Below, in pieces: positions 1 through 6,737 of a stretch of DNA of 18,486 nt. How positions within the stretch are numbered: position 1 is the first letter of the stretch; every line of letters starts with the position of its first letter. The DNA lies in contig DASSHC010000379.1 in NCBI GenBank assembly GCA_035693105.1, positions 1-18,486 on the forward strand, written 5' to 3'. The DNA is from DASSHC01 sp035693105. GTDB taxonomy: Bacteria; Chloroflexota; Chloroflexia; Thermomicrobiales; Thermomicrobiaceae. The notes under the pieces were generated by a model that was given only the letters and a program-made list of their open reading frames with translations, did not search any database and was not told the DNA's origin. The translations under genes were made by a program, and so were the position numbers.

Positions 1-1766
1 GCGGCGTCGTAGTCGGCGTTCTGCCAGCGCTCGACGTTGAGCCCCGCCCACTGGTTCGACTTCTGAGCGATGTTGGAGGGATCGCCCCACCACGACGACA
101 TGTAGTCGATGGGATAGGGCGAGGAGCCGCTGTTGGTGTACATCTCGATGTCGGCGTAGAAGTGGTTGGCGGTGTCGTTGTTGCCGGCATCTGACGAGAA
201 ATAGACGCCGGCATCGATCGACTTGAGCTGGACCTGGATGCCGGCCGCGTCGAACGCCTGCTTGACGATCTCCTGCTCCTTCTGGCGCAGGGCGTTGACC
301 GACGTCTGGTAGACGATCTTCATCTGGACGCCGTCTTTCTCACGGACGCCGGAGCCGCCCTTCTTCCAGCCAGCGGTGTCGAGCATCGTGCCCGCCCCGT
401 CGGGATCGAACTTGAACGAGGTGTTCTTTGAGACGAACTTGGCTGGCGCCGTCAGCAGATTGGCCGTGGCGACGCCGGTCTGGCCGTAGAGCTGTTTGGC
501 CATCGTGTCGCGGTCAACCAGCAGCGCGTAGGCCTTGCGCACGTTCAAGTCCGACTGGAAGGGGTGCGGCGTGCCCAAGTGCGACCGCTCTCCGTTCACT
601 TCCTTGTTCGGGTCGGTCAAGTTGATGAGGATACGCTCGACGCCGTTGCCCGGATTGACCAGCAGCTTGCCGGGGCCGTTGTCGCTCTGCAGCGAGGAGA
701 GCACCGACCAGTCCACCTGGAGGTTCCAGGCGAAATCGGCCTCGCCGGTCTGGATCGCGGCACGAGCCGCGCTGGTGGCGTCGCCGCCGCCCTTGAGCGT
801 GACCGTCTTGAAGTGCGGCTGGTTGGCCTCGCGGAAGTTGTCGTTGATCGAGTAGGAGACGACGTCGCCGGGCTTGAAGTCATCGACCTTGTAGGGGCCG
901 GTGCCGATCGGTTTGAGGTTGTAGGGCGCGCTGTGCGCCTGAGCGCCCTTGTACTGGCTGAGCACGTGCTCGGGCAGGATGCGGCCGTAGTCGCCGCAGA
1001 AGATGCCACCGTACCAGGCGGGCGTCGGATCCTTGAAGTGGATCACGACGGTGTTGTCGTCCGGCGTATCGATGGAGTCGATGCCGGCGTAGTAGGCGGC
1101 GCTGACCGAGGCCGTAGCGGGGTCGGTGACGTAGTCGTAGGTGAACTTGACGTCCTTCGAGGTGAACGGCTGACCGTCGGACCACTTGACGCCCTGCTTC
1201 AGCTTCCAGGTGACCGTCTTGCCGTCCGAGGAGACGCCGCCGTTATCCAACGAGGGGATCTCGGCCGCCAGCAACGGGATAAAGTTGCCGTCCGAGTCGA
1301 AGTCGGCTAGCCCCTCGGAGACCGGGCGGGAGGCATCGTAGTCCTTGGTGCCCTGCGCCAGGTGCGAGTTGAGGATGGTCGGCGCCTGCCACCACAGGAG
1401 CTTCAACTCGCCCTGGTCGCCGCGCGAACCAGAGCTGGTGAGAATCTTGACGTTGGCGGCGGAGGCCGTGGGGCTGCCGGCAGGGGTCGCGGCACCCGAG
1501 CCCGTGGAACTGGTGGCGGCCGCTGTCGCGGCGGGAGTGGTGCCGCCGCCGGTGGCGCTGGTCGCCGCCGTCGTCGGGGCCGTGGTCGCCGCCGAGGACG
1601 TGGTCGCGGTCGAATTGTTCGAGCTGCTCCCGCCGCAGGCGGCAAGCAGCATGGCGATGGCGGGGGCGCTCAGCCCGAGCGCGGCGGCACGCCGGAGCAC
1701 CTGGCGCCGGGTCAGTTTGCCGCCGACAGCCTGGGCGTAGAGCCGTTTAAGCTCTGGACTCTCCAT
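1..1766 (-). CDS. ABC transporter solute-binding lipoprotein, family 5 (peptide/nickel type), C-terminus cut by window edge
   Basis: The frame is open from an ATG at 1766 to the left edge, giving 588 visible codons and no stop. The start is fixed by a strong AGGAGGAGAT Shine-Dalgarno (1771-1780). Residues 19-44 form a Tat-like lipoprotein signal: TRRQVLRR, a hydrophobic stretch, then LLAAC with the lipid-attachment cysteine at C44. Residues 45 to about 100 are a Ser/Thr/Ala/Gly linker. The rest has family 5 binding-protein features: VTWKLKQGVKWSDGQPFTSKDV, then FTYDYV, PIGTGPYKV, and RKAYALLVDRDTM, which is the conserved stretch shared by oligopeptide and nickel binding proteins. In this family the lipoprotein captures a peptide or similar ligand outside the membrane and hands it to a permease; no permease or ATPase is visible here, so they may lie left of the window. 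By family length (about 550-650) only a short C-terminal part is missing. The ligand cannot be told from sequence. Confidence 0.93.
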   Translation of the reverse strand, partial: MESPELKRLYAQAVGGKLTRRQVLRRAAALGLSAPAIAMLLAACGGSSSNNSTATTSSAATTAPTTAATSATGGGTTPAATAAATSSTGSGAATPAGSPTASAANVKILTSSGSRGDQGELKLLWWQAPTILNSHLAQGTKDYDASRPVSEGLADFDSDGNFIPLLAAEIPSLDNGGVSSDGKTVTWKLKQGVKWSDGQPFTSKDVKFTYDYVTDPATASVSAAYYAGIDSIDTPDDNTVVIHFKDPTPAWYGGIFCGDYGRILPEHVLSQYKGAQAHSAPYNLKPIGTGPYKVDDFKPGDVVSYSINDNFREANQPHFKTVTLKGGGDATSAARAAIQTGEADFAWNLQVDWSVLSSLQSDNGPGKLLVNPGNGVERILINLTDPNKEVNGERSHLGTPHPFQSDLNVRKAYALLVDRDTMAKQLYGQTGVATANLLTAPAKFVSKNTSFKFDPDGAGTMLDTAGWKKGGSGVREKDGVQMKIVYQTSVNALRQKEQEIVKQAFDAAGIQVQLKSIDAGVYFSSDAGNNDTANHFYADIEMYTNSGSSPYPIDYMSSWWGDPSNIAQKSNQWAGLNVERWQNADYDA

Positions 1767-1782
1767 GGCGATCTCCTCCTGT

Positions 1783-1876
1783 GTTGCGCGAGCAACATGT
1801 CCAAAAACGACACTCGCGCCGAAGCGGCATTTCCACGCACGCCGCTACGCCGCCCGAACTGCCACATTTTTCGGGC
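1783..1876 (-). promoter_or_regulatory. Leader dyads of the solute-binding protein gene
   Basis: Two perfect inverted repeats sit between the promoter and the start. GCCCGAA (1852-1858) pairs with TTCGGGC (1870-1876) just downstream of the expected transcription start, where an operator or a leader stem would fit. GTTGC (1783-1787) pairs with GCAAC (1792-1796) around a 4-base loop, 2-3 bases upstream of the Shine-Dalgarno. Both are short, so a function is an inference. Confidence 0.3.
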
Positions 1877-1886
1877 AATTTACGCG

Positions 1887-1915
1887 ATTATGAGCCCCGA
1901 GAGGGCGTTCGTCAA
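1887..1915 (-). promoter_or_regulatory. Housekeeping-type promoter for the solute-binding lipoprotein gene
   Basis: Read on the minus strand, TTGACG (1910-1915) and CATAAT (1887-1892) are separated by exactly 17 bases, each matching the -35 and -10 consensus at five of six positions. It lies just past the stop of the GalT-like gene and would give a leader of about 115 bases, so the lipoprotein gene is probably transcribed on its own. This is the best promoter match in the window, but it is a sequence match only. Confidence 0.6.
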
Positions 1916-1919
1916 GGTG

Positions 1920-3032
1920 CTATGTCAGCCGCGGCAGGACCGCCTCGGCCACCCGGAACGGATCGCTGGAGACGACACTGGCGGCGTACAGCTCCATCGC
2001 CCCGATATCGGAGGTCCGGTTGAGCGGGTCGCCGCGGTCCACCGCGTGCACGATAACCGGCATGTCGCGCCAGTCCTCGGGCGTCTCCGCCAGCGGCGGC
2101 TGCCAGATTACCAGATTGAACGAGACGACGTTGAGGTGCTCGACCATGCATTGCAGCGTACCGTGGACAACGCGCGCCAGTTGATCGTCGACGCGCGGCG
2201 CCAGCAGCACGACCTCTTTCTCCTTGAGCGGGGTCAGGCTGGCCATGACCCGCACCTCGCCGAGCTCGGCGCCCAGCCCGAGCGCCTGATGCGTGCGGAA
2301 GAGGTCGTCGAAGTAGTTCTGGCCGTGCTCCTGCCGGTAGTCTTGGGCCACGCGCCGCTGGCGCTCGACCTTGCCGTAGTGCATGCCGCGCGTCAGGCTG
2401 ACCTGGGCATGCCCGTGCGGAATCGAGGCGCCGCTCTTCCAAAGGCAGTTCCACATGAAAAGCGGGTAGACCGCCGTGGGGTCGGCGGCGTGGGCCTGGG
2501 CAAACCACTCCTCGGCCACGCGTACGACGTCGACCACCGAGTCCTCGGTGAAGGCGAGCGGGTCGTGGTCCCCGAAGATGATCACGCCGTGCGCGCCGTC
2601 GTACTTGGCGATGTTGCTGGCGGTGATGGCGTGGGAGCCGCGGACGCGCCCAAAGGTGTCGGCCGGCGTATTCAGCTCCGGCTCGCAGAAAGGATCAGGC
2701 GCGGTGCGCGCGATCTCCTCGGCCAGCTCGGCCGGGATTCGCGCCTCCAGCGGGCGCCTGGCACGCAGCTCGTTGAAGAGGGTCTCCTCCAGCGTCACCC
2801 GGTTGGTGACCTTGACGACCTTCTGCGAGGCAACCGCTTCGACCGAGCCGAAGTAGCGCTCCACCCAGCGGTGCATGTGCTCCGGCGGCACCAGCCGCCC
2901 GTCGGCCGGCTCGACCGCGAAGAGCCGGTTGAAGCGCTCTTGCTCGGACGGCGCCAACTCGCCGACGATCTCGCCCAGGTCCAAAATCGTGCGGCGCGCC
3001 AGGGCACGCACCGTCTCTCCTACTTCCACCAC
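1920..3032 (-). CDS. GalT-like HIT-superfamily nucleotidyltransferase
   Basis: This 370-residue protein carries the histidine-triad-type active site GASIPHGHAQ (H206, H208, Q210), the layout of galactose-1-phosphate uridylyltransferases, where the second histidine is the residue that takes the nucleotide. NLVIWQPP (306-313) fits the later conserved core strand. These enzymes move a UMP or AMP group between a nucleotide sugar and a sugar phosphate. The N-terminal CxxC zinc site of classical bacterial GalT is absent; only isolated cysteines (C116, C196, C295) are seen. The predicted start is a GTG at 3032 with only a weak upstream purine stretch, so the start is uncertain. It follows glgC on the same strand after 329 bases of repeat-rich DNA, which loosely suggests sugar-nucleotide metabolism. 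Substrate is not decided: galactose 1-phosphate, glucose 1-phosphate or a dinucleotide are all possible. Confidence 0.75.
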   Translation of the reverse strand: MVEVGETVRALARRTILDLGEIVGELAPSEQERFNRLFAVEPADGRLVPPEHMHRWVERYFGSVEAVASQKVVKVTNRVTLEETLFNELRARRPLEARIPAELAEEIARTAPDPFCEPELNTPADTFGRVRGSHAITASNIAKYDGAHGVIIFGDHDPLAFTEDSVVDVVRVAEEWFAQAHAADPTAVYPLFMWNCLWKSGASIPHGHAQVSLTRGMHYGKVERQRRVAQDYRQEHGQNYFDDLFRTHQALGLGAELGEVRVMASLTPLKEKEVVLLAPRVDDQLARVVHGTLQCMVEHLNVVSFNLVIWQPPLAETPEDWRDMPVIVHAVDRGDPLNRTSDIGAMELYAASVVSSDPFRVAEAVLPRLT

Positions 3033-3107
3033 GAACGATGCTCACTCTCTAATTCATGCGTGTGGACGGGGCGAACGTCGCGCACGTTACTGCTCCCCAA
3101 TCCCCAA

Positions 3108-3113
3108 AGTATA
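3108..3113 (-). promoter_or_regulatory. Candidate -10 element for the GalT-like gene
   Basis: On the minus strand this reads TATACT, 76 bases before the GTG start. No good -35 is found at 16-19 bases. The DNA upstream (3112-3137) holds short dyads (TACAC with GTGTA, GTGTC with GACAC) that could be an operator. Confidence 0.3.
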
Positions 3114-3165
3114 CACTGTGTCGGTGTACGGACACGTTCACGCGTGCTGCCGCTCCGGAAAGGTG

Positions 3166-3210
3166 GAGATCCTTCGACCCCCTGTCGTCCCGAGCTTGCC
3201 GAAGGATCTC
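3166..3210. repeat. Palindromic repeat, 11-base perfect arms
   Basis: GAGATCCTTCG (3166-3176) is the exact reverse complement of CGAAGGATCTC (3200-3210) with a 23-base centre. The wording (GATCCTTCG, GTCGTCCCGAGC) is like dispersed palindromes found between genes in many GC-rich bacteria and like the larger repeats later in this window. Confidence 0.65.
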
Positions 3211-3235
3211 CCCCGTCTTGCACCGACGCACTGTC

Positions 3236-3285
3236 GCCCCCCTTTGTCATCCTGAGTTCGCAGCCGAAGGATGACAAAGGGGGGC
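3236..3285. repeat. Palindromic repeat, 18-base perfect arms, downstream of glgC
   Basis: The arm at 3236-3253 (G, six C, TTTGTCATCCT) is the exact reverse complement of 3268-3285, with a 14-base loop. The stem would fold very stably in RNA or single-stranded DNA. Its place after glgC would suit a transcript 3' end, but there is no T tract, so it is listed as a repeat rather than a terminator. Confidence 0.75.
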
Positions 3286-3361
3286 ACAGGATGACCGGGG
3301 CAGAGCCGCGGCCGAAGCAGCTCTCCCCCGTCGCCCATTCAGGCAGTTGGAGGCGAACACC

Positions 3362-4642
3362 CTACGCCCACAGAGCGATCGTGCGCGCGGAGTCGATCGT
3401 CTCCCCGCTTGGAACCTCGTCCTCCGGGAAATCCGACTCCTTCACGTCGGTCCCGATCACGACGTTGCGCCCCACGCGGAGACCGGGCGGCACGATCGCG
3501 TTGCGGCCGACCACGGTGATGCCCGTATTGACCCGGTTCGGCTCCAGCCAGTTCGAGGTGTAGTCGTCGCCGGTGCCGAGCAGGCTGTTGGCCCCGATGA
3601 CCGATTCCTTGTCGATGATGCAGCGCTCGATGACCGCTCCGGGGCCGATCACCGTATCGGTCATCAGGATCGAGTCGCGCACGATCGCCCCTTCGTGGAT
3701 CTTCACGCCCGGCGAGAGGACCGAGTGGTTGACCGTGGCGCGGATCACGATGCAGCCGTGGGAGAGGAGGCTGCGCGCCACCTCCGAGCCCTCCAGGATC
3801 TTGACCGGTGGGCGCTCCTCGCTGCGGGTGTGGATGCGCCAGGAGGGGTCGTAGAGGTTCAGGCGCGGCATGTCCTCCAGCAGCGCCATGTTGGCCTCCC
3901 AGTACGACTGAATGGTGCCGACATCCTGCCAGTAGCCCTCGAAGCGATAGGCAAAGGCGCGCCCGCCGGCGATGAGGTAGGGGATGACCTGGTGGCCGAA
4001 GTCGGTCATCTCCTCCGGCGCCTCGTCGAAGACATTGACCAGCACGTCGCGCTTGAAGATGTAGACGCCCATCGACGCCAGGTTGCTCTGGGGTTCGGCG
4101 GGCTTCTCGACGAACTCGACGATGTGCTCGTCGGCGTCCACCGTCATCACGCCGAAGCGGCTGGCATCTTCCCAGGGGACCGGCTGGACGGCGATGGTCA
4201 CGTCGGCGTCGGTGGCCCGGTGCAGGTCGATCATCGGACGGTAATCCATGGCGTAGACGTGGTCGCCGGAGAGGATCAGCACATCGCTAAAGGGCTTGCG
4301 CGTAACGAAGAAGAGGTTGTGGTAGATGGCGTCGGCGGTGCCGCGATACCAGCCGGAGGGCGCGCGGCCCAGGTAGGGCTGCAGGATCATGATGCCGCCG
4401 TTGCGCTCGCGGTCGAGATCCCAGGGCCGCCCGTGGCCGATGTGCTCGTTGAGCGAGTGGGGCCGGTACTGAGTCAACACCGCGACATCGAAGAGACCCG
4501 AGTTGACGCAATTGCTCAGGGCGAAGTCGATGATGCGATATTTGCCGGCGAATGGTACCGCCGGCTTGGCGCGCTGGCGCGAGAGGATGCTCAACCGCTC
4601 TCCCTGGCCGCCGGCCAGGATCATCACCGCGACGTCGTTCAT
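3362..4642 (-). CDS. glgC: Glucose-1-phosphate adenylyltransferase (ADP-glucose pyrophosphorylase)
   Basis: GlgC makes ADP-glucose and pyrophosphate from ATP and glucose 1-phosphate, the first committed step of bacterial glycogen synthesis in the cytoplasm. The 426-residue length matches the family (about 430). The N-terminal nucleotidyltransferase fold begins with LAGGQGERL (9-17), then RAKPAVPFAGKYRIIDFALS (24-43), which is nearly diagnostic. SGDHVY (125-130) is the metal and nucleotide site and FVEKP (177-181) holds the sugar-phosphate-binding lysine. From about residue 285 on there are hexapeptide turns (VIGPGAVIERCIIDKESVIG) of the C-terminal left-handed beta helix. The ATG is preceded by AGGGA at 9 bases. 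It is divergent from accD with 140 bases between starts. No other glycogen genes are in the window. Confidence 0.97.
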   Translation of the reverse strand: MNDVAVMILAGGQGERLSILSRQRAKPAVPFAGKYRIIDFALSNCVNSGLFDVAVLTQYRPHSLNEHIGHGRPWDLDRERNGGIMILQPYLGRAPSGWYRGTADAIYHNLFFVTRKPFSDVLILSGDHVYAMDYRPMIDLHRATDADVTIAVQPVPWEDASRFGVMTVDADEHIVEFVEKPAEPQSNLASMGVYIFKRDVLVNVFDEAPEEMTDFGHQVIPYLIAGGRAFAYRFEGYWQDVGTIQSYWEANMALLEDMPRLNLYDPSWRIHTRSEERPPVKILEGSEVARSLLSHGCIVIRATVNHSVLSPGVKIHEGAIVRDSILMTDTVIGPGAVIERCIIDKESVIGANSLLGTGDDYTSNWLEPNRVNTGITVVGRNAIVPPGLRVGRNVVIGTDVKESDFPEDEVPSGETIDSARTIALWA

Positions 4643-4728
4643 CTCGTCCGTTCCCTTCGGGAATCGCCAGCGCCGCTAGCTGGTTGCCACCTACTCGTTC
4701 AAGAACCGGGCCAAGCTCTTCCGTATGC

Positions 4729-4734
4729 TATACT
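4729..4734 (+). promoter_or_regulatory. Candidate -10 element for accD-accA
   Basis: TATACT lies 48 bases before the accD ATG, in a locally AT-richer stretch (TATGCTATACT). No convincing -35 at the usual distance. It is the only promoter-like element found in the glgC/accD divergent gap. Confidence 0.35.
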
Positions 4735-4782
4735 GACCCGCTGCAAAGGGCACGCGGTTGCTACTCCGACGGTTGGGGGACC

Positions 4783-5676
4783 ATGCGGGAGCTTTTTCGC
4801 CGTCAGCCGAAATTCACCACGGGCAACGACGAACAAACGTCGATCCCCGACGATCTCTGGATCAAGTGCTCCAAATGCGGCGAGCTGATCTACAGCCGCG
4901 AGGCCGAGCGGCTCCTCCAGGTTTGCCCGCGCTGCGGCCATCACCGCCGGTTGAGCGCCCGTCAGCGGATCGCGGCGCTGGTCGATGTCGGCTCGTTCCG
5001 CGAGCTGGACGCCGGGCTGGTGCCGGCCGACCCACTGCACTTCGTCGCCAACGGCGACGCCTATGCGTCCAAGGTCGTCGCCACGCGGCGCAAGACCGGG
5101 ACCGCCGAGGCGCTGGTCTGCGGCGCCGCCACGATCTGCGGCCGGCGCGTCGTGCTGGCGGCGACCGAGTTCGGTTTTCTCGGCGCCAGCATGGGCTCCG
5201 TCTTCGGGGAGAAGCTGGTGCGGGCGGTCGAGCACGCGCTGGAAGAGCGCCTGCCGCTGCTCACGATCTCCTCCTCAGGCGGGGCGCGCATGCACGAGAG
5301 CATGTTCTCACTGATGCAGATGGCCAAGACGACGGCCGCGCTGGCGCGCCTCGGCGAGGCCCGGTTGCCGCACATCGCGCTCCTGACCGACCCCTGCTAC
5401 GGCGGCGTGACCGCCAGCTACGCCACGGTGGCCGACGTCATCGTCGCCGAGCCGGGCGCCATGATCGGCTTCGCCGGACCGCGCGTGATCGAGCAGATCA
5501 CGCGGCAGAAGCTGCCCGAGGGCTTCCAGACGGCCGAGTTCCTGCTGGAGCACGGCATGATCGATCTGGTGGTGCCGCGGCGCGAGCTGCCGCAGCGGCT
5601 GTCGCTGCTCTTGGGCCACCTGGCCACGGTGCCCGCGGCCGAGCCGCTGCTCCTCGTTGGAGAGCCCCGTGTCTGA
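4783..5676 (+). CDS. accD: Acetyl-CoA carboxylase carboxyltransferase beta subunit
   Basis: AccD, with AccA, transfers the carboxyl group from carboxybiotin to acetyl-CoA, giving malonyl-CoA for fatty acid synthesis. The 297-residue protein starts with the canonical zinc ribbon C29-x2-C32-x15-C48-x2-C51, followed by GHHRRLSARQRI. The crotonase-like core carries GASMGSVFGEK (132-142) and SSSGGARMHESMFSLMQMAK (161-180), the acyl-CoA binding signature. The frame is open further upstream to 4552, but the ATG at 4783 has GGGGGA just before it and is the first position with family-like sequence. The stop overlaps the start of accA, so the two are an operon with coupled translation. Confidence 0.97.
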   Translation: MRELFRRQPKFTTGNDEQTSIPDDLWIKCSKCGELIYSREAERLLQVCPRCGHHRRLSARQRIAALVDVGSFRELDAGLVPADPLHFVANGDAYASKVVATRRKTGTAEALVCGAATICGRRVVLAATEFGFLGASMGSVFGEKLVRAVEHALEERLPLLTISSSGGARMHESMFSLMQMAKTTAALARLGEARLPHIALLTDPCYGGVTASYATVADVIVAEPGAMIGFAGPRVIEQITRQKLPEGFQTAEFLLEHGMIDLVVPRRELPQRLSLLLGHLATVPAAEPLLLVGEPRV

Positions 5677-6520
5677 ACCGCTAACCGCCTGGGAGCGCGT
5701 GCAACTGGCACGGCACTCCCAGCGCCCACACACGCTCGACTACCTGCACGAGCTGCTCGACGGCTTCGTCGAACTGCACGGCGACCGGATCTATGGCGAC
5801 GACCGCTCGTTGATCGCCGGGCTGGGCGCGTTTCACGGCCGCCAGGTTCTGGCGCTCGGACATCAGAAGGGCACGAACACGCGCGAGAACCTGGAGCGCA
5901 ATTTCGGCATGCCGCATCCGGAGGGCTACCGCAAGGCGCTGCGGCTGATCCGCCTGGCCGAGAAGTTCGGCCTGCCGATCCTGAGCTTCATCGACACCCC
6001 AGCGGCGGATCCGGGGCTCGGTTCGGAGGAGCGCGGCCAGGCGATCGCCATCGCCGAGAATCTGGTCGCCCTGGCCTCGGTGCGCGTGCCGACCGTTGCC
6101 ACGGTGATCGGCGAGGGGGGCAGCGGCGGGGCTCTGGCAATCGGCGTGGCCGATCGCATCCTGATGCTGGAGAATGCCATCTACGCGGTCGCCTCGCCCG
6201 AGGCCTGCGCCACCATCCTGTGGAAGAACCTGGCGGAGGCGCCGACCGCCGCCGAGGCGCTGCGGATCACCGCCGCTGATCTGCTCCAATTCGAGATCGC
6301 GGACGAGGTTGTGCCGGAGCCGGTCCCGGCGCACGAGCAGCCGGTCGAGACGATCCGCCGCGTGGGCGACGCCATCGCCCGCCAATTGTGCGAGCTTGAC
6401 GGGCTGACAACGCGGGGAGGGATCGAGGCGCTCCTGGCCTGCCGCTACCAAAAATATCGCCGCATCGGCCGCTGGTCCGAGGAGCACGATCCGGGCAACC
6501 TGTTGGCGGCGGGCCAGTAG
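5669..6520 (+). CDS. accA: Acetyl-CoA carboxylase carboxyltransferase alpha subunit
   Basis: AccA is the partner of AccD in the carboxyltransferase. Seen here: HGDRIYGDDRSLIAGLG (37-53), GHQKGTNTRENLERNFGMPH (64-83), the PEGYRKALRLIRLAEKFGLP run, FIDTPAADPGLGSEERGQ (107-124), and the oxyanion-hole region GEGGSGGALAIGVADRI (148-164), all standard for the family. Length 283 is slightly shorter than the roughly 320 of E. coli. The preferred start is a GTG at 5669 with GGAGAG seven bases upstream; it overlaps the accD stop by 8 bases. A TTG at 5657 is possible but has no better site. No accB or accC is in the window. Confidence 0.96.
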   Translation: MSEPLTAWERVQLARHSQRPHTLDYLHELLDGFVELHGDRIYGDDRSLIAGLGAFHGRQVLALGHQKGTNTRENLERNFGMPHPEGYRKALRLIRLAEKFGLPILSFIDTPAADPGLGSEERGQAIAIAENLVALASVRVPTVATVIGEGGSGGALAIGVADRILMLENAIYAVASPEACATILWKNLAEAPTAAEALRITAADLLQFEIADEVVPEPVPAHEQPVETIRRVGDAIARQLCELDGLTTRGGIEALLACRYQKYRRIGRWSEEHDPGNLLAAGQ

Positions 6521-6546
6521 CACGCTCCGGTTGCTGGCGTCCGCTC

Positions 6547-6575
6547 TTGATCAATAGCATTCTCCGTGGTATTAA
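6547..6575 (+). promoter_or_regulatory. Candidate promoter for the secreted peptidase-transglycosylase
   Basis: TTGATC (6547-6552) and TATTAA (6570-6575) are 17 bases apart, four of six matches each, in an AT-rich island of an otherwise GC-rich gap (6521-6737). The leader would be about 155 bases. Confidence 0.4.
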
Positions 6576-6737
6576 TCGCACATCACTGACGGTGGGGCAA
6601 CGCTCGCTCTGCGTTCGCCGGGCTACGGGAAGGGCCATGCCAGCACCAATGACCACCACGCCGCCGTGTCCATGACCATTCAGGTCGGACAACCTTGCCG
6701 TGCGTACCGGGCTTCGTAACCTGGGGGGATTGGGAAC

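Larger units (their letters stand above)
3033..3361. other. Intergenic region with promoter end and two palindromes
   Basis: This 329-base gap separates the start of the GalT-like gene from the end of glgC. The left third holds the candidate -10 element and short dyads; the middle holds two palindromic repeats; the remainder (about 3290-3361) shows nothing further. Short ORFs here lack a convincing start site and overlap the repeats. Confidence 0.6.

Noticed and set aside
3166..3285. CRISPR-like array from the clustered palindromes
   Set aside because: The units are two different inverted repeats, not direct repeats with regular spacers, and no cas gene is present.
1362..3563. 733-codon plus-strand ORF
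   Set aside because: It is antisense to the binding-protein and GalT-like genes, has composition-driven Arg/Ala/Gly-rich sequence and no domain signature; the minus-strand genes explain the region.
4552..4782. N-terminal extension of the accD frame
   Set aside because: It would overlap the start of divergent glgC, and homologous sequence begins at the ATG at 4783 behind a GGGGGA site.
3347..4888. 513-codon plus-strand ORF opposite glgC
   Set aside because: glgC on the minus strand has full family motifs; the plus ORF is a GC-rich shadow full of Asp/His/Val/Gly runs.
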